64,000 nucleotides of DNA from Devosia marina (lineage in GTDB: Bacteria > Pseudomonadota > Alphaproteobacteria > Rhizobiales > Devosiaceae): assembly GCF_009758415.1 (NCBI RefSeq), contig NZ_WQRF01000004.1, positions 124,001-188,000 on the forward strand, in the 5' to 3' direction. Each line of letters begins with the position of its first letter. The first letter of the stretch is position 1. The notes under the pieces were generated by a model, which was given only the letters and a program-made list of their open reading frames with translations, made no database searches and was not told the DNA's origin. This document shows, in pieces, positions 9,980 through 17,393 of this stretch. Both the position numbers and the translations under genes were made by a program.

Positions 9980-10049
9980 GTCTGAAAACGCCCCGGCACG
10001 GCCTCGCTCGCCAGAGGCTGCCGTGCCGGGACACCCTCCAACATCCGGA

Positions 10050-10808
10050 ATGGAAATGGACCCAGCGTCAGCCTTTTCCTTCGACATGAGCTATTGCGGA
10101 TCGCCACCGACCCTGGAAACACTCTGGGGTCGGTGGAATGTCGAGCCCGGCCTGCTCAGTGTCCTCGTTCTCTCGGCCCTGGCCGGATTTGTCCTGTTGC
10201 GACAGGCAGAGCCCAGGCGCCAGCTTGCCTTTGCCGGCGCGTGGCTGCTGGCGGTGATCCTCTTCGTCTCGCCCATCTGCGCGCTCAGCGTGGCGCTGTT
10301 CTCCGTGCGCGTCGGCCACCATGTGGCGCTGACCATGGTATTGGCGCCGCTGCTTGCGCTGGCCCTCCCCGCGCGATGGGGCATGCGCGCCAGCCTGCTG
10401 CCGCCGCTGGTGCTCTCGACCCTGGCGCTCTGGCTCTGGCACGCGCCCGATTTCTATACAGCCGCATTTACCCATCCGGCGATCTACTGGCTCATGCAAT
10501 TGAGCCTGATTGGCAGTTTCACCTGGCTGTGGCTGGGCCTGCTGCGCAGCCATGCCGCGATGGCCGCAGGCATTTCGGCCTTGTCCAGCGCCATTCAGAT
10601 GGGACTTCTCGGCGCGCTGCTGGTGTTTGCACCCAGCCCGCTCTATGTGCCGCATCTGGGCACTACAATGGGTTTTGGCCTGTTGCCGCTGGCGGACCAG
10701 CAATTGGCCGGGCTGATCATGTGGGTCCCGGCAAATCTGCCGCTGCTGGCGCTGGTGCTGTGGCGGCTGGTGCTTGCCTTGCGGGCAGAGCAGGCGGTGT
10801 CTGAATGA
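10050..10808 (+). CDS. ctaG: Cytochrome c oxidase assembly factor CtaG (caa3-type, CtaG_caa3 family)
   Basis: About 252 aa, polytopic membrane protein. The start resembles the family opening (YCGSPPTLETLWGRWNVEPG), followed by six or seven hydrophobic segments with conserved His and Trp residues (WLWHAPDFYTAAF; VGHHVALTMVLAPLLALALP). Members assist copper insertion into heme-copper oxidases. The start is ambiguous: ATGs at 10050, 10056 and 10086 are all in frame without a strong ribosome-binding site. It overlaps the CopD-like gene by four bases and precedes the oxidase subunits, consistent with its role. Confidence 0.8.
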   Translation: MEMDPASAFSFDMSYCGSPPTLETLWGRWNVEPGLLSVLVLSALAGFVLLRQAEPRRQLAFAGAWLLAVILFVSPICALSVALFSVRVGHHVALTMVLAPLLALALPARWGMRASLLPPLVLSTLALWLWHAPDFYTAAFTHPAIYWLMQLSLIGSFTWLWLGLLRSHAAMAAGISALSSAIQMGLLGALLVFAPSPLYVPHLGTTMGFGLLPLADQQLAGLIMWVPANLPLLALVLWRLVLALRAEQAVSE

Positions 10809-11320
10809 GCCTTGCCCTGTTCGTCACCTGGCTCAAATTCATCCATGTCGCGACCATTGCAGGCTGGTCTGCGGGGCTGATCGCCCTGCCCTTTCTTTAT
10901 CGCCAGCGCCGGGGGCTGGAGGGACAGGCGCTGCACCGGCTGCATGCCTTTACCCGCTTTCTCTATGTGGCACTGGTGTCGCCAACCGCTTTTGCCGCCA
11001 TTGCCTCGGGCACGGCGCTGATCCTGTTGCAGGGTACTTATGAAAACTGGTTTTCAGCCAAGCTGGTGGGTGTTTCGGTGCTAACCGGCGTGCATATTTT
11101 TTCCGGGCTGATGATCCTGCGACTCTTCGAGCCGGGTGGGGTCTACCCGCTTGGGCGCTTCATGCTCATTCAGGCGCTGACCTTTTCGGCCATCGCCGCC
11201 ATTCTGGTGCTGGTACTGGGCAAACCCGACATCGAGTGGCCGGCGGTGCTGGCTGGCCTGTTCGCACCCGGAGCGCTTTCAGAGATGTTCGAGCAGCTTA
11301 TTGGCGAGGCGAAATTATGA
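10805..11320 (+). CDS. CopD-like / HemJ-like small membrane protein
   Basis: 171 aa with four hydrophobic segments. The N-terminal pattern LALFVTWLKFIHVATIAGWSAG, with a His in the first helix, and ALHRLHAFTRFLYVAL resemble the CopD/HemJ (UPF0093) heme- or copper-associated membrane proteins. The exact role is not established. It is translated from an ATG overlapping the ctaG stop, so it belongs to the oxidase cluster. Its 3' end overlaps the 3' end of the opposite-strand DUF2231 gene by 23 bases. Confidence 0.7.
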   Translation: MSLALFVTWLKFIHVATIAGWSAGLIALPFLYRQRRGLEGQALHRLHAFTRFLYVALVSPTAFAAIASGTALILLQGTYENWFSAKLVGVSVLTGVHIFSGLMILRLFEPGGVYPLGRFMLIQALTFSAIAAILVLVLGKPDIEWPAVLAGLFAPGALSEMFEQLIGEAKL

Positions 11321-11855
11321 GGCCGACGCCATGATCGAACACCAGCTTACCGCCATGCCAGCCGGCGAAACCCGCCGCCATGGTCGCCAAAACCGAGAGC
11401 ATCAACCCGCTAGGCAGGACCATCTCTGGCAGATAGATGCGCAAGCCGGCATTGGCGCCGACAATGGCCAGCATCACCATGGCCGCAATGGCATGGTTCC
11501 AGCTCGCCACGCGCACACGAATGCCGGGCACGGCCAGCAGTTCGAGCGTGCCGACAATGGCCGCGAGCAGGCCAAAACCAAAGGCCGCGCCGGCGGCCCA
11601 TTTGCCGACCTCAAGCCAGAACGGATCGGCGTTCCACCAATAGAAGATATCGACGCCCAATGTGGCGACGACAAAGGCGATTGGAAAATGCACCAGCATG
11701 GCGTGGATGGGATGTCCTGCCACGGCAATGGCCGAGCCAATGTCCTTGCCCGCGACTGCGCGAATAGCCGGATTGGGATGATCGGCACGGGCTTCGGGCG
11801 GCGTCTCCTCGTCGCGGATTTCGGCCTCTGCGTTCTCGCGCGGAATATCGGTCAT
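11298..11855 (-). CDS. DUF2231 domain membrane protein
   Basis: 185 aa with an acidic hydrophilic start (MTDIPRENAEAEI) and four membrane segments. The DUF2231 signature AGHPIHAMLVHFPIAF is near residue 50, with paired His residues, and ASWNHAIAAMV and WHGGKLVFDHGVG follow. The family is often found near cytochromes and may bind heme through these His residues, but its function is unknown. It is the only gene on this strand in the oxidase cluster, ending inside the CopD-like gene and starting 12 bases from the likely start of subunit II. Confidence 0.82.
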   Translation of the reverse strand: MTDIPRENAEAEIRDEETPPEARADHPNPAIRAVAGKDIGSAIAVAGHPIHAMLVHFPIAFVVATLGVDIFYWWNADPFWLEVGKWAAGAAFGFGLLAAIVGTLELLAVPGIRVRVASWNHAIAAMVMLAIVGANAGLRIYLPEMVLPSGLMLSVLATMAAGFAGWHGGKLVFDHGVGLIISPRQ

Positions 11856-11867
11856 CGGCTTTTCCCC

Positions 11868-12530
11868 TTGTTCAAGCCCGTTGCACTCTGTGCAACGCCG
11901 CTGCTGCTGACCGGTTGCACGGGTGCACTGTCCACGCTCGACCCCGCCGGCCCGCGCGCGGCCAATCTGGCGACGTTGTGGTGGGTGATGCTCTACGGCT
12001 CGGCCCTCCTGTTCGCGCTGGTGATGGCGCTGTTCGCCATGGCCTATCTGCGCCCCGCATGGGTGACGCGCATCACGCCTGCGCAATGGATCGTGGGTGG
12101 CGGGCTGGTCCTGCCCATCCCGATCCTGATCCTGCTCACCGGCACGGCACTGGTGCTGGGCGAGCAATTGCTGCCCAGGGGCGATGCCCCCCTGCGCTTC
12201 GGTGCCCATGCCGAACGCTGGCACTGGACCTTCACCTATCCGGACGGACGCGAGATGAGCGACGAGGTGCTGCACATTCCCGCCGGTCGGCCCATCGATG
12301 TCGCGGTGACCTCGCAGGACGTTATCCATGCATTCTGGGTGCCCAGGCTGGGGGGCAAGATCGACGCCATTCCGGGTCACGAAAATCTCATCCGCCTCGA
12401 GGCCGACGAACCCGGCACCTATTGGGGGCAATGCGCCGAATATTGCGGACCGGGGCATGACGGCATGTGGTTCCGTATCGAGGCGCATGCAAGCGACGAT
12501 TTCGCGGGCCTGATGGGGGGTGGGCAATGA
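11868..12530 (+). CDS. ctaC: Cytochrome c oxidase subunit II (CuA subunit)
   Basis: About 220 aa. A lipoprotein-type signal (KPVALCATPLLLTGC) is followed by two membrane helices and a periplasmic cupredoxin domain. The CuA ligands are complete: His in QDVIHAFWVP near residue 150, then GQCAEYCGPGHDGM near 186-199 with the C-x3-C-x3-H-x2-M pattern. It takes electrons from cytochrome c and passes them to subunit I; no fused cytochrome c domain is present. The start is unsure: the TTG at 11868 gives a perfect short lipoprotein signal but lacks a ribosome-binding site, and an ATG at 11778 would run antisense into DUF2231. Confidence 0.88.
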   Translation: MFKPVALCATPLLLTGCTGALSTLDPAGPRAANLATLWWVMLYGSALLFALVMALFAMAYLRPAWVTRITPAQWIVGGGLVLPIPILILLTGTALVLGEQLLPRGDAPLRFGAHAERWHWTFTYPDGREMSDEVLHIPAGRPIDVAVTSQDVIHAFWVPRLGGKIDAIPGHENLIRLEADEPGTYWGQCAEYCGPGHDGMWFRIEAHASDDFAGLMGGGQ

Positions 12531-15028
12531 GCGAGCAGCCTTCTGCCATCGGATTGCACAAACAACTCGACGCCATCTGGCGCACACCACCGGGGCTGGC
12601 GGGATTGTCCAGCGTCAACCACACCATCTTGGGCAAGCGCTTCATGATGCTGGCCTTGCTGTTCTTTGCCATTGGCGGCCTGCTGTCCATGCTGATCCGG
12701 GCGCAATTGGCGACGCCCAACAGCGCCTTTCTCGGTCCGGAAATCTACAACCAGGTCTTCACCATGCATGGCACGGTGATGATGTTCCTGTTTGCCATTC
12801 CCATGTTCGAGGGCTTCGCCATCTACATGCTGCCCAAGCTCTTGGGCGCGCGCGACCTCGCCTTTCCCCGCCTCACCGCCTATGGCTTCTGGTGTTATCT
12901 GTTCGGCGGCTCGATCCTGATCGTCGCCATGCTGATGGGCGTGGCACCCAATGGCGGCTGGTTCATGTACACCCCGCTTTCTTCGAAACCCTATACGCCG
13001 GGCATCAATGCCGATGTCTGGCTGCTGGGCATCACCTTTGTCGAAATCTCGGCGGTGACGGCAGCAGTCGAAATCTTCGTGACCATTCTCAAAATGCGGG
13101 CGCCGGGCATGGCGCTGACCCGCATGCCACTGTTTGCCTGGTACATGCTGGTGACCGCTGGCATGATGATCATCGGCTTTCCGCCGCTGATCCTGGGGTC
13201 GATCCTGCTCGAGATGGAGCGCGCCTTCGACCTGCCGTTCTTTGATCCGACGCGGGGTGGCGATCCGCTGCTCTGGCAGCACCTGTTCTGGCTGTTTGGC
13301 CATCCGGAAGTCTATATCATCTTCCTGCCCGCCGCCGGGGCGCTCTCCACCATCATTCCGGTCTTTGCGCAGCGTCCAATCCTGGGCTATCGCGCCATCA
13401 TCGCGGCCATTGTCGCCATGGCCTTTCTCAGCTTCGGCCTCTGGGTGCACCACATGTTCACCGTGGGCATTCCGCATTTGGCGCTGGCGTTCTTTTCCGC
13501 TGCAAGCGCCCTGGTGGCGATCCCGACGGCGGTGCAGATCTTTGCCTGGATCGGCACGCTGGCCTCCGGCAGGCCGCGCTGGGACATACCCATGCTCTAT
13601 GTGGCGGGCTTTTTTGTCGTCTTTGTCATCGGCGGGCTGACCGGGGTGATGCTGGCCATGGTGCCGTTCAACACCCAGGCCCATGACAGCTATTTCGTGG
13701 TTGCGCATCTGCATTATGTGCTGGTGGGTGGCTTCGTCTTTCCCATGCTGGCGGCGATCTATTACTGGCTGCCTCATATTTCGGGGCGCCAAAGTCTCTA
13801 CCGTCTCTCGATCCCGGCCTTCTGGCTGATCCTGATCGGCTTCAACCTCACCTTCTTCCTGATGCACCTGACCGGGCTGATGGGCATGCCGCGCCGCATT
13901 TCCACCTACCCTTCCAACTGGGGCTGGGACTGGCTCAACCTGCTCTCCTCGGTCGGCGGGTTCATCCTTACCATGGGCTTTGCGCTTGTACTGGCCGACA
14001 TGGTGCTGCAATTCCGCTTTGGCGCCCGCTTCCGCCGCGATCCCTGGCAGGCCGGGACGCTGGAATGGGCCACGGCGACTCCGCCACCGAGCTATAACCT
14101 TGCGGCGATTCCGCATATCGAGACCCGCGCCGACCAACTGCAGCCAGCGCGCATCGGTCCCGCTCTGGCGAGCGGAAACGGCTATCTCGGCTTTGCCCGC
14201 AATGGCGAACAGGAAACCCTGGCGGTCGACATGATGAGTGGCGAAGCCGAGCAGTTGATCGTCCTGCCGCGCCGCTCCTACCTGCCGCTCTGGACGGCCC
14301 TTGCGACGGCCAGCTTTTTCCTCGCGCTGTTGTTCAAGCTCTATTGGCTGGCCCCGCTGGGGGCACTGGCGACGCTCGTGCTGTTCCTGTTCTGGCCCAT
14401 TAGCCTGGGATCAAAGTCGGACCGCGGACCGATTGATATCGGGCGCGATCTCGCCGTTCCGCCCGATGTGGAAGCGCTGAACAATGTGACCGTGCTGGCC
14501 AATCGCACGGCGCTGGTGATGAATGGCACGCTGTTCGCCTCGCTCCTGTTTGGTGGGCTGTTCCTGCTGGTGGTGGCACCGAACTGGCAGGGCTCAAACG
14601 CACCGAACCTGCCGCTCTGGACCGGAGCGCTTGCCATGGTCGCAAGCCTTTCGGCAGCGGGCGCAGCCGCCATGGCTGCTCGCCGGCCCGGCTCAGTCCT
14701 GCCGCTTCGCGCCGGCCTGGTTGCAGCCATTGCGCTGCAAAGCCTTGCCCTGATCCTTCTGGCGCTGAGCATGGGCACGCTCGGGGACCCGACCGGGCAT
14801 GCGCGACAGGCCATGCCCTTTGTGACGCTCGGCTATGCCGCGCTGCATTGCGGCCTTGGCGTCATCATGGCCGCGCATGCACTCTGGCGGCACGCGCAGG
14901 GATATGTGTCCGCGCGCCGGCGCACCGAGCTGGTGCTGGCCCGGTTGTGGAATGGCTATGCCGGCGGGGTGGTGGTCCTGGCGCTGGGCCTTGGCGCGCT
15001 TCTGGGTCTCGATGGAGTGGCGCCATGA
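12527..15028 (+). CDS. ctaD: Cytochrome c oxidase subunit I, with C-terminal subunit III-like region
   Basis: 833 aa, much longer than the usual 530-600 aa. Residues 1-560 form the twelve-helix heme-copper core: HGTVMMFLFAIP near residue 80 (heme a His), HPEVYIIFLP near 258 (CuB His and cross-linked Tyr), WVHHMFTVG near 307 (CuB His pair) and VAHLHYVLVGG near 390 (heme a3 and a ligands). After a soluble stretch (residues 520-590) a second helical block resembles subunit III, so this is probably a I+III fusion as in SoxM/caa3-type enzymes. The start overlaps subunit II (ATGA). The oxidase reduces O2 to water and pumps protons. Confidence 0.93.
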   Translation: MSEQPSAIGLHKQLDAIWRTPPGLAGLSSVNHTILGKRFMMLALLFFAIGGLLSMLIRAQLATPNSAFLGPEIYNQVFTMHGTVMMFLFAIPMFEGFAIYMLPKLLGARDLAFPRLTAYGFWCYLFGGSILIVAMLMGVAPNGGWFMYTPLSSKPYTPGINADVWLLGITFVEISAVTAAVEIFVTILKMRAPGMALTRMPLFAWYMLVTAGMMIIGFPPLILGSILLEMERAFDLPFFDPTRGGDPLLWQHLFWLFGHPEVYIIFLPAAGALSTIIPVFAQRPILGYRAIIAAIVAMAFLSFGLWVHHMFTVGIPHLALAFFSAASALVAIPTAVQIFAWIGTLASGRPRWDIPMLYVAGFFVVFVIGGLTGVMLAMVPFNTQAHDSYFVVAHLHYVLVGGFVFPMLAAIYYWLPHISGRQSLYRLSIPAFWLILIGFNLTFFLMHLTGLMGMPRRISTYPSNWGWDWLNLLSSVGGFILTMGFALVLADMVLQFRFGARFRRDPWQAGTLEWATATPPPSYNLAAIPHIETRADQLQPARIGPALASGNGYLGFARNGEQETLAVDMMSGEAEQLIVLPRRSYLPLWTALATASFFLALLFKLYWLAPLGALATLVLFLFWPISLGSKSDRGPIDIGRDLAVPPDVEALNNVTVLANRTALVMNGTLFASLLFGGLFLLVVAPNWQGSNAPNLPLWTGALAMVASLSAAGAAAMAARRPGSVLPLRAGLVAAIALQSLALILLALSMGTLGDPTGHARQAMPFVTLGYAALHCGLGVIMAAHALWRHAQGYVSARRRTELVLARLWNGYAGGVVVLALGLGALLGLDGVAP

Positions 15029-15333
15029 GTTCCATCATAGAGATGCCCCTGGTCCGGCTGGTAGCAGGCTTTGTCATCTGGTCGATCGGCTTTGTCGTAC
15101 TCTACGCCGCCCAGGCGCTAGGTTGCGCCTATGGCTGGGGCGACTGGCACCGGCCGGCACTCATAGCGGTCTATGCAGCCGTCCTTGTTCCTCTGACATG
15201 GATGTCGCTCCCCGGCCGAAACGAGGGGCGATCTGGCGCGCTGTTCGCCGCTGCCCTATGGGCTAACCGGTCGGCATTGCTGGCCGCCCTGCTGGTTTTC
15301 ATGCCGGTCACCTTCGCCAGCCTGTGCAGTTGA
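15025..15333 (+). CDS. Small membrane protein at the end of the oxidase operon
   Basis: 102 aa with three hydrophobic segments (LVRLVAGFVIWSIGFVVLYA; ALIAVYAAVLVPLTWMSL; SALLAALLVFMPVTFASL) and an ATG overlapping the subunit I stop. I do not recognise the family. Its size, topology and position suggest a subunit IV-like accessory of the oxidase; this is inference. The reading is supported by translational coupling and normal codon use. Confidence 0.65.
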   Translation: MSSIIEMPLVRLVAGFVIWSIGFVVLYAAQALGCAYGWGDWHRPALIAVYAAVLVPLTWMSLPGRNEGRSGALFAAALWANRSALLAALLVFMPVTFASLCS

Positions 15334-15381
15334 CTGCCTCCGGCGCCGACTGGACGCTTGAAAAGCGCATAACGGCGTTCC

Positions 15382-15640
15382 TTGATAACCAGGAGGGTTG
15401 ATCGAACAGCGATCGTCGGGCCCATGGATCGAACCAAGAGCGAGAACAACAGCACGGCGATGGCCAATGTCAAACCGAACGCCCGGAAGAGCAGTCTGGT
15501 TTGTCCTTCAAGAAAAGAAAGTGGCACGCAGACAGCAGCCCAGGTGAGCGTCGTGACGATCACGGCGAAGAACACGTCCTGGGTGCCCCGGACCGCCTTG
15601 CGCAGCGCCAGTTGCGCGTTGGCGTTCGCCAGCTGGGCAG
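15382..15640 (-). pseudogene. Fragment of an RND efflux pump inner-membrane gene (AcrB/HAE1 family)
   Basis: Minus-strand translation gives KAVRGTQDVFFAVIVTTLT followed by CVPLSFLEGQTRLLFRAF and GLTLAIAVLL, which matches the fourth to sixth helix region of HAE1-type RND pumps. About 80 codons of roughly 1040 remain, without a start, and the frame runs into non-homologous sequence on both sides. It sits in the gap between the oxidase operon and the TIG02186-type gene, and marks a deletion scar or decayed gene. Confidence 0.6.
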
Positions 15641-15728
15641 CTGTCAGAGCGGTGGTTGCAACAAGGCTGCTACTGGCCAGACTCGTCGTGCACTCGAGCG
15701 TCCCGGCCGTGTCCGCCGCCCCACCTCC

Positions 15729-16469
15729 TTACCTACGAAAGATAACGCCACCAAGCCATCCTATGGCGAGCGCAAGAAGAACGCTGACAACTCCATAGAT
15801 CAGTGGCGATCTGGTAGACGCCTGTGCCAGGAATCGCTCGAACCCCACTTTGCGAACAGAAAATCCATCGGTTTTGCGAGCGACCACCTCGCCGTCGCGA
15901 AAGATATAAGTTTGCGCAACGTAAGGGCCTGGGCTTGCATGGCTGGGGATGTCCAGCCGAGCTTTGTAGAGCGAATCGGAAAGAAACAGGACTGCGTTTT
16001 CACGCAGGCCATATCTTCCTTCTTCTCTCATCAGCCGGATGAGTTCACCACCATAACGGCGAGCGGCCTTGGTCCCGCCATCCGCTGGGACCAGATAGGC
16101 CTCGGGACGCAGATAGAGTTCGAGAAGGCGGTCCTGTGCGGCGATCTGCTCGAGCGGGCGGCTGGACAGGATTTGCAGAAAGCTCGGGACAGATGAGAAG
16201 GAAAACGCTTCGGTGTTGCTCCAAATTCCAAAGAAGCGAGCCTTTTCCCAGACCGTCACTGTCTCCAGCGGTCCCGTGACAACGACAGCGACTTCGTAGG
16301 GCGACGGGCCTCCAACTCTACCTTCGATATTGCCAAAGAGCGTCAAAGTCTCTCCTTCAAAGCTCGATGAGATTTCGACGGAGGGGTGAGAAATTGCCGC
16401 GACGACCTGCTCGGCGCGAACAGTGGTGGCCAGCATGAGGAACGGAAGCAGGGCCAGGAACGACTTCAT
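15729..16469 (-). CDS. TIGR02186 family membrane-anchored protein
   Basis: 246 aa with an N-terminal signal (KSFLALLPFLMLATTVRA), a soluble periplasmic domain (AISHPSVEISSSFEGETLTLFG near residue 25; YEVAVVVTGPLETVTVWEK near 60), and a C-terminal membrane anchor (LIYGVVSVLLALAIGWLGG). This layout and the opening motif match TIGR02186, a family regularly paired with TSUP exporters in alphaproteobacteria; its biochemical role is unknown. The ATG at 16469 overlaps the TSUP stop (ATGA), so the two are probably co-translated. An ATG two codons upstream is also possible. Confidence 0.75.
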   Translation of the reverse strand: MKSFLALLPFLMLATTVRAEQVVAAISHPSVEISSSFEGETLTLFGNIEGRVGGPSPYEVAVVVTGPLETVTVWEKARFFGIWSNTEAFSFSSVPSFLQILSSRPLEQIAAQDRLLELYLRPEAYLVPADGGTKAARRYGGELIRLMREEGRYGLRENAVLFLSDSLYKARLDIPSHASPGPYVAQTYIFRDGEVVARKTDGFSVRKVGFERFLAQASTRSPLIYGVVSVLLALAIGWLGGVIFRR

Positions 16470-17380
16470 GACCATGTCAGTGAGAACAAACTTGCGGGCG
16501 GGATCACAAGCGATACCCCGAAGCGTATTGCAACTGCCAGGATCAGCAGCGCAAGGAGACCGCGCAATTGCTCCCCGCGCAGCCGTTGACCGGCAGATGC
16601 GCCAAACTGCGCCCCTATCGTACCCCCGACCATTAGGCTTAGAGCCAGCATGATATCGACGCTCTGGCTTTGAACCGCGTGCAGGATAGTGGTGACGCCC
16701 ATCATGGCAACCACCTGTGCCAGCGACGTGCCGATAACGACCGAGCCGGGCACGCGGAGCAGGTAGACCAGTGCCGGCACCATGATGAAACCGCCGCCTA
16801 TTCCAAGCAATGCGCCCACGAAGCCGATGAACAGGCCGATGACGAGCACTGGAATGACGCTGATGTAGAGACGGCTCTTGCGAAATCGGACCCGCCATGG
16901 AAGCCCATGGATCCAATTGTGCTGGCTGGGCTGTCGCTTGCGAAGAATAACGCCCTGGCGCTGCTTGAGGAGCGATTGGACAGATTCGGTGAGCATCAGC
17001 GTACCCACCGTTCCAAGCAGCACAAGAAACCCTAGCGCGATGAACAGGTCGAGCTGGCCGGTTTTACTCAAATGGCCGAACACGGCCACGCCAATCATCG
17101 CCCCAACGATGCTCGTAGCTACCAGATAGGCGGCCAGATGCAGATCAACCCCGCCGCGCCTATAATGGGTGAGGGCGCCCGAGGTGGAGGCGGCCACGAC
17201 CTGCCCTGTCACCGAGGCCACGGCAACCGACGTTGGGACTCCAGAAAAGATCAGCAAGGGGGTAAGCAGGAATCCCCCGCCCACGCCGAACAAGCCAGAC
17301 AGAAAACCGACCGCACCGCCCATCCCAGCCAGGAAAAAGATGTTGGCTGAGAGCTCGGCGATGGGCAGATAGATGTTCAT
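16466..17380 (-). CDS. TSUP family (TauE/SafE) sulfite/sulfur-anion exporter
   Basis: 304 aa with about eight membrane helices in two repeats, each opening with the family signature: GFLSGLFGVGGGFLLTPLL near residue 25 and GFVGALLGIGGGFIMVPAL near 190. TSUP proteins move sulfite, sulfoacetate, thiosulfate and similar anions. The start lies 13 bases behind the GH3 stop with no obvious ribosome-binding site, so it may be read through from the sulfatase operon. Exporting the sulfate or sulfite released by the sulfatase would fit; substrate and operon membership are inferred. Confidence 0.85.
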   Translation of the reverse strand: MNIYLPIAELSANIFFLAGMGGAVGFLSGLFGVGGGFLLTPLLIFSGVPTSVAVASVTGQVVAASTSGALTHYRRGGVDLHLAAYLVATSIVGAMIGVAVFGHLSKTGQLDLFIALGFLVLLGTVGTLMLTESVQSLLKQRQGVILRKRQPSQHNWIHGLPWRVRFRKSRLYISVIPVLVIGLFIGFVGALLGIGGGFIMVPALVYLLRVPGSVVIGTSLAQVVAMMGVTTILHAVQSQSVDIMLALSLMVGGTIGAQFGASAGQRLRGEQLRGLLALLILAVAIRFGVSLVIPPASLFSLTWS

Positions 17381-17393
17381 GTCAAGGTTAGGA

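Noticed and set aside
12419..14137. 572-codon open frame antisense to oxidase subunit I
   Set aside because: His/Gln/Arg-rich shadow typical of antisense to hydrophobic genes; subunit I is certain.
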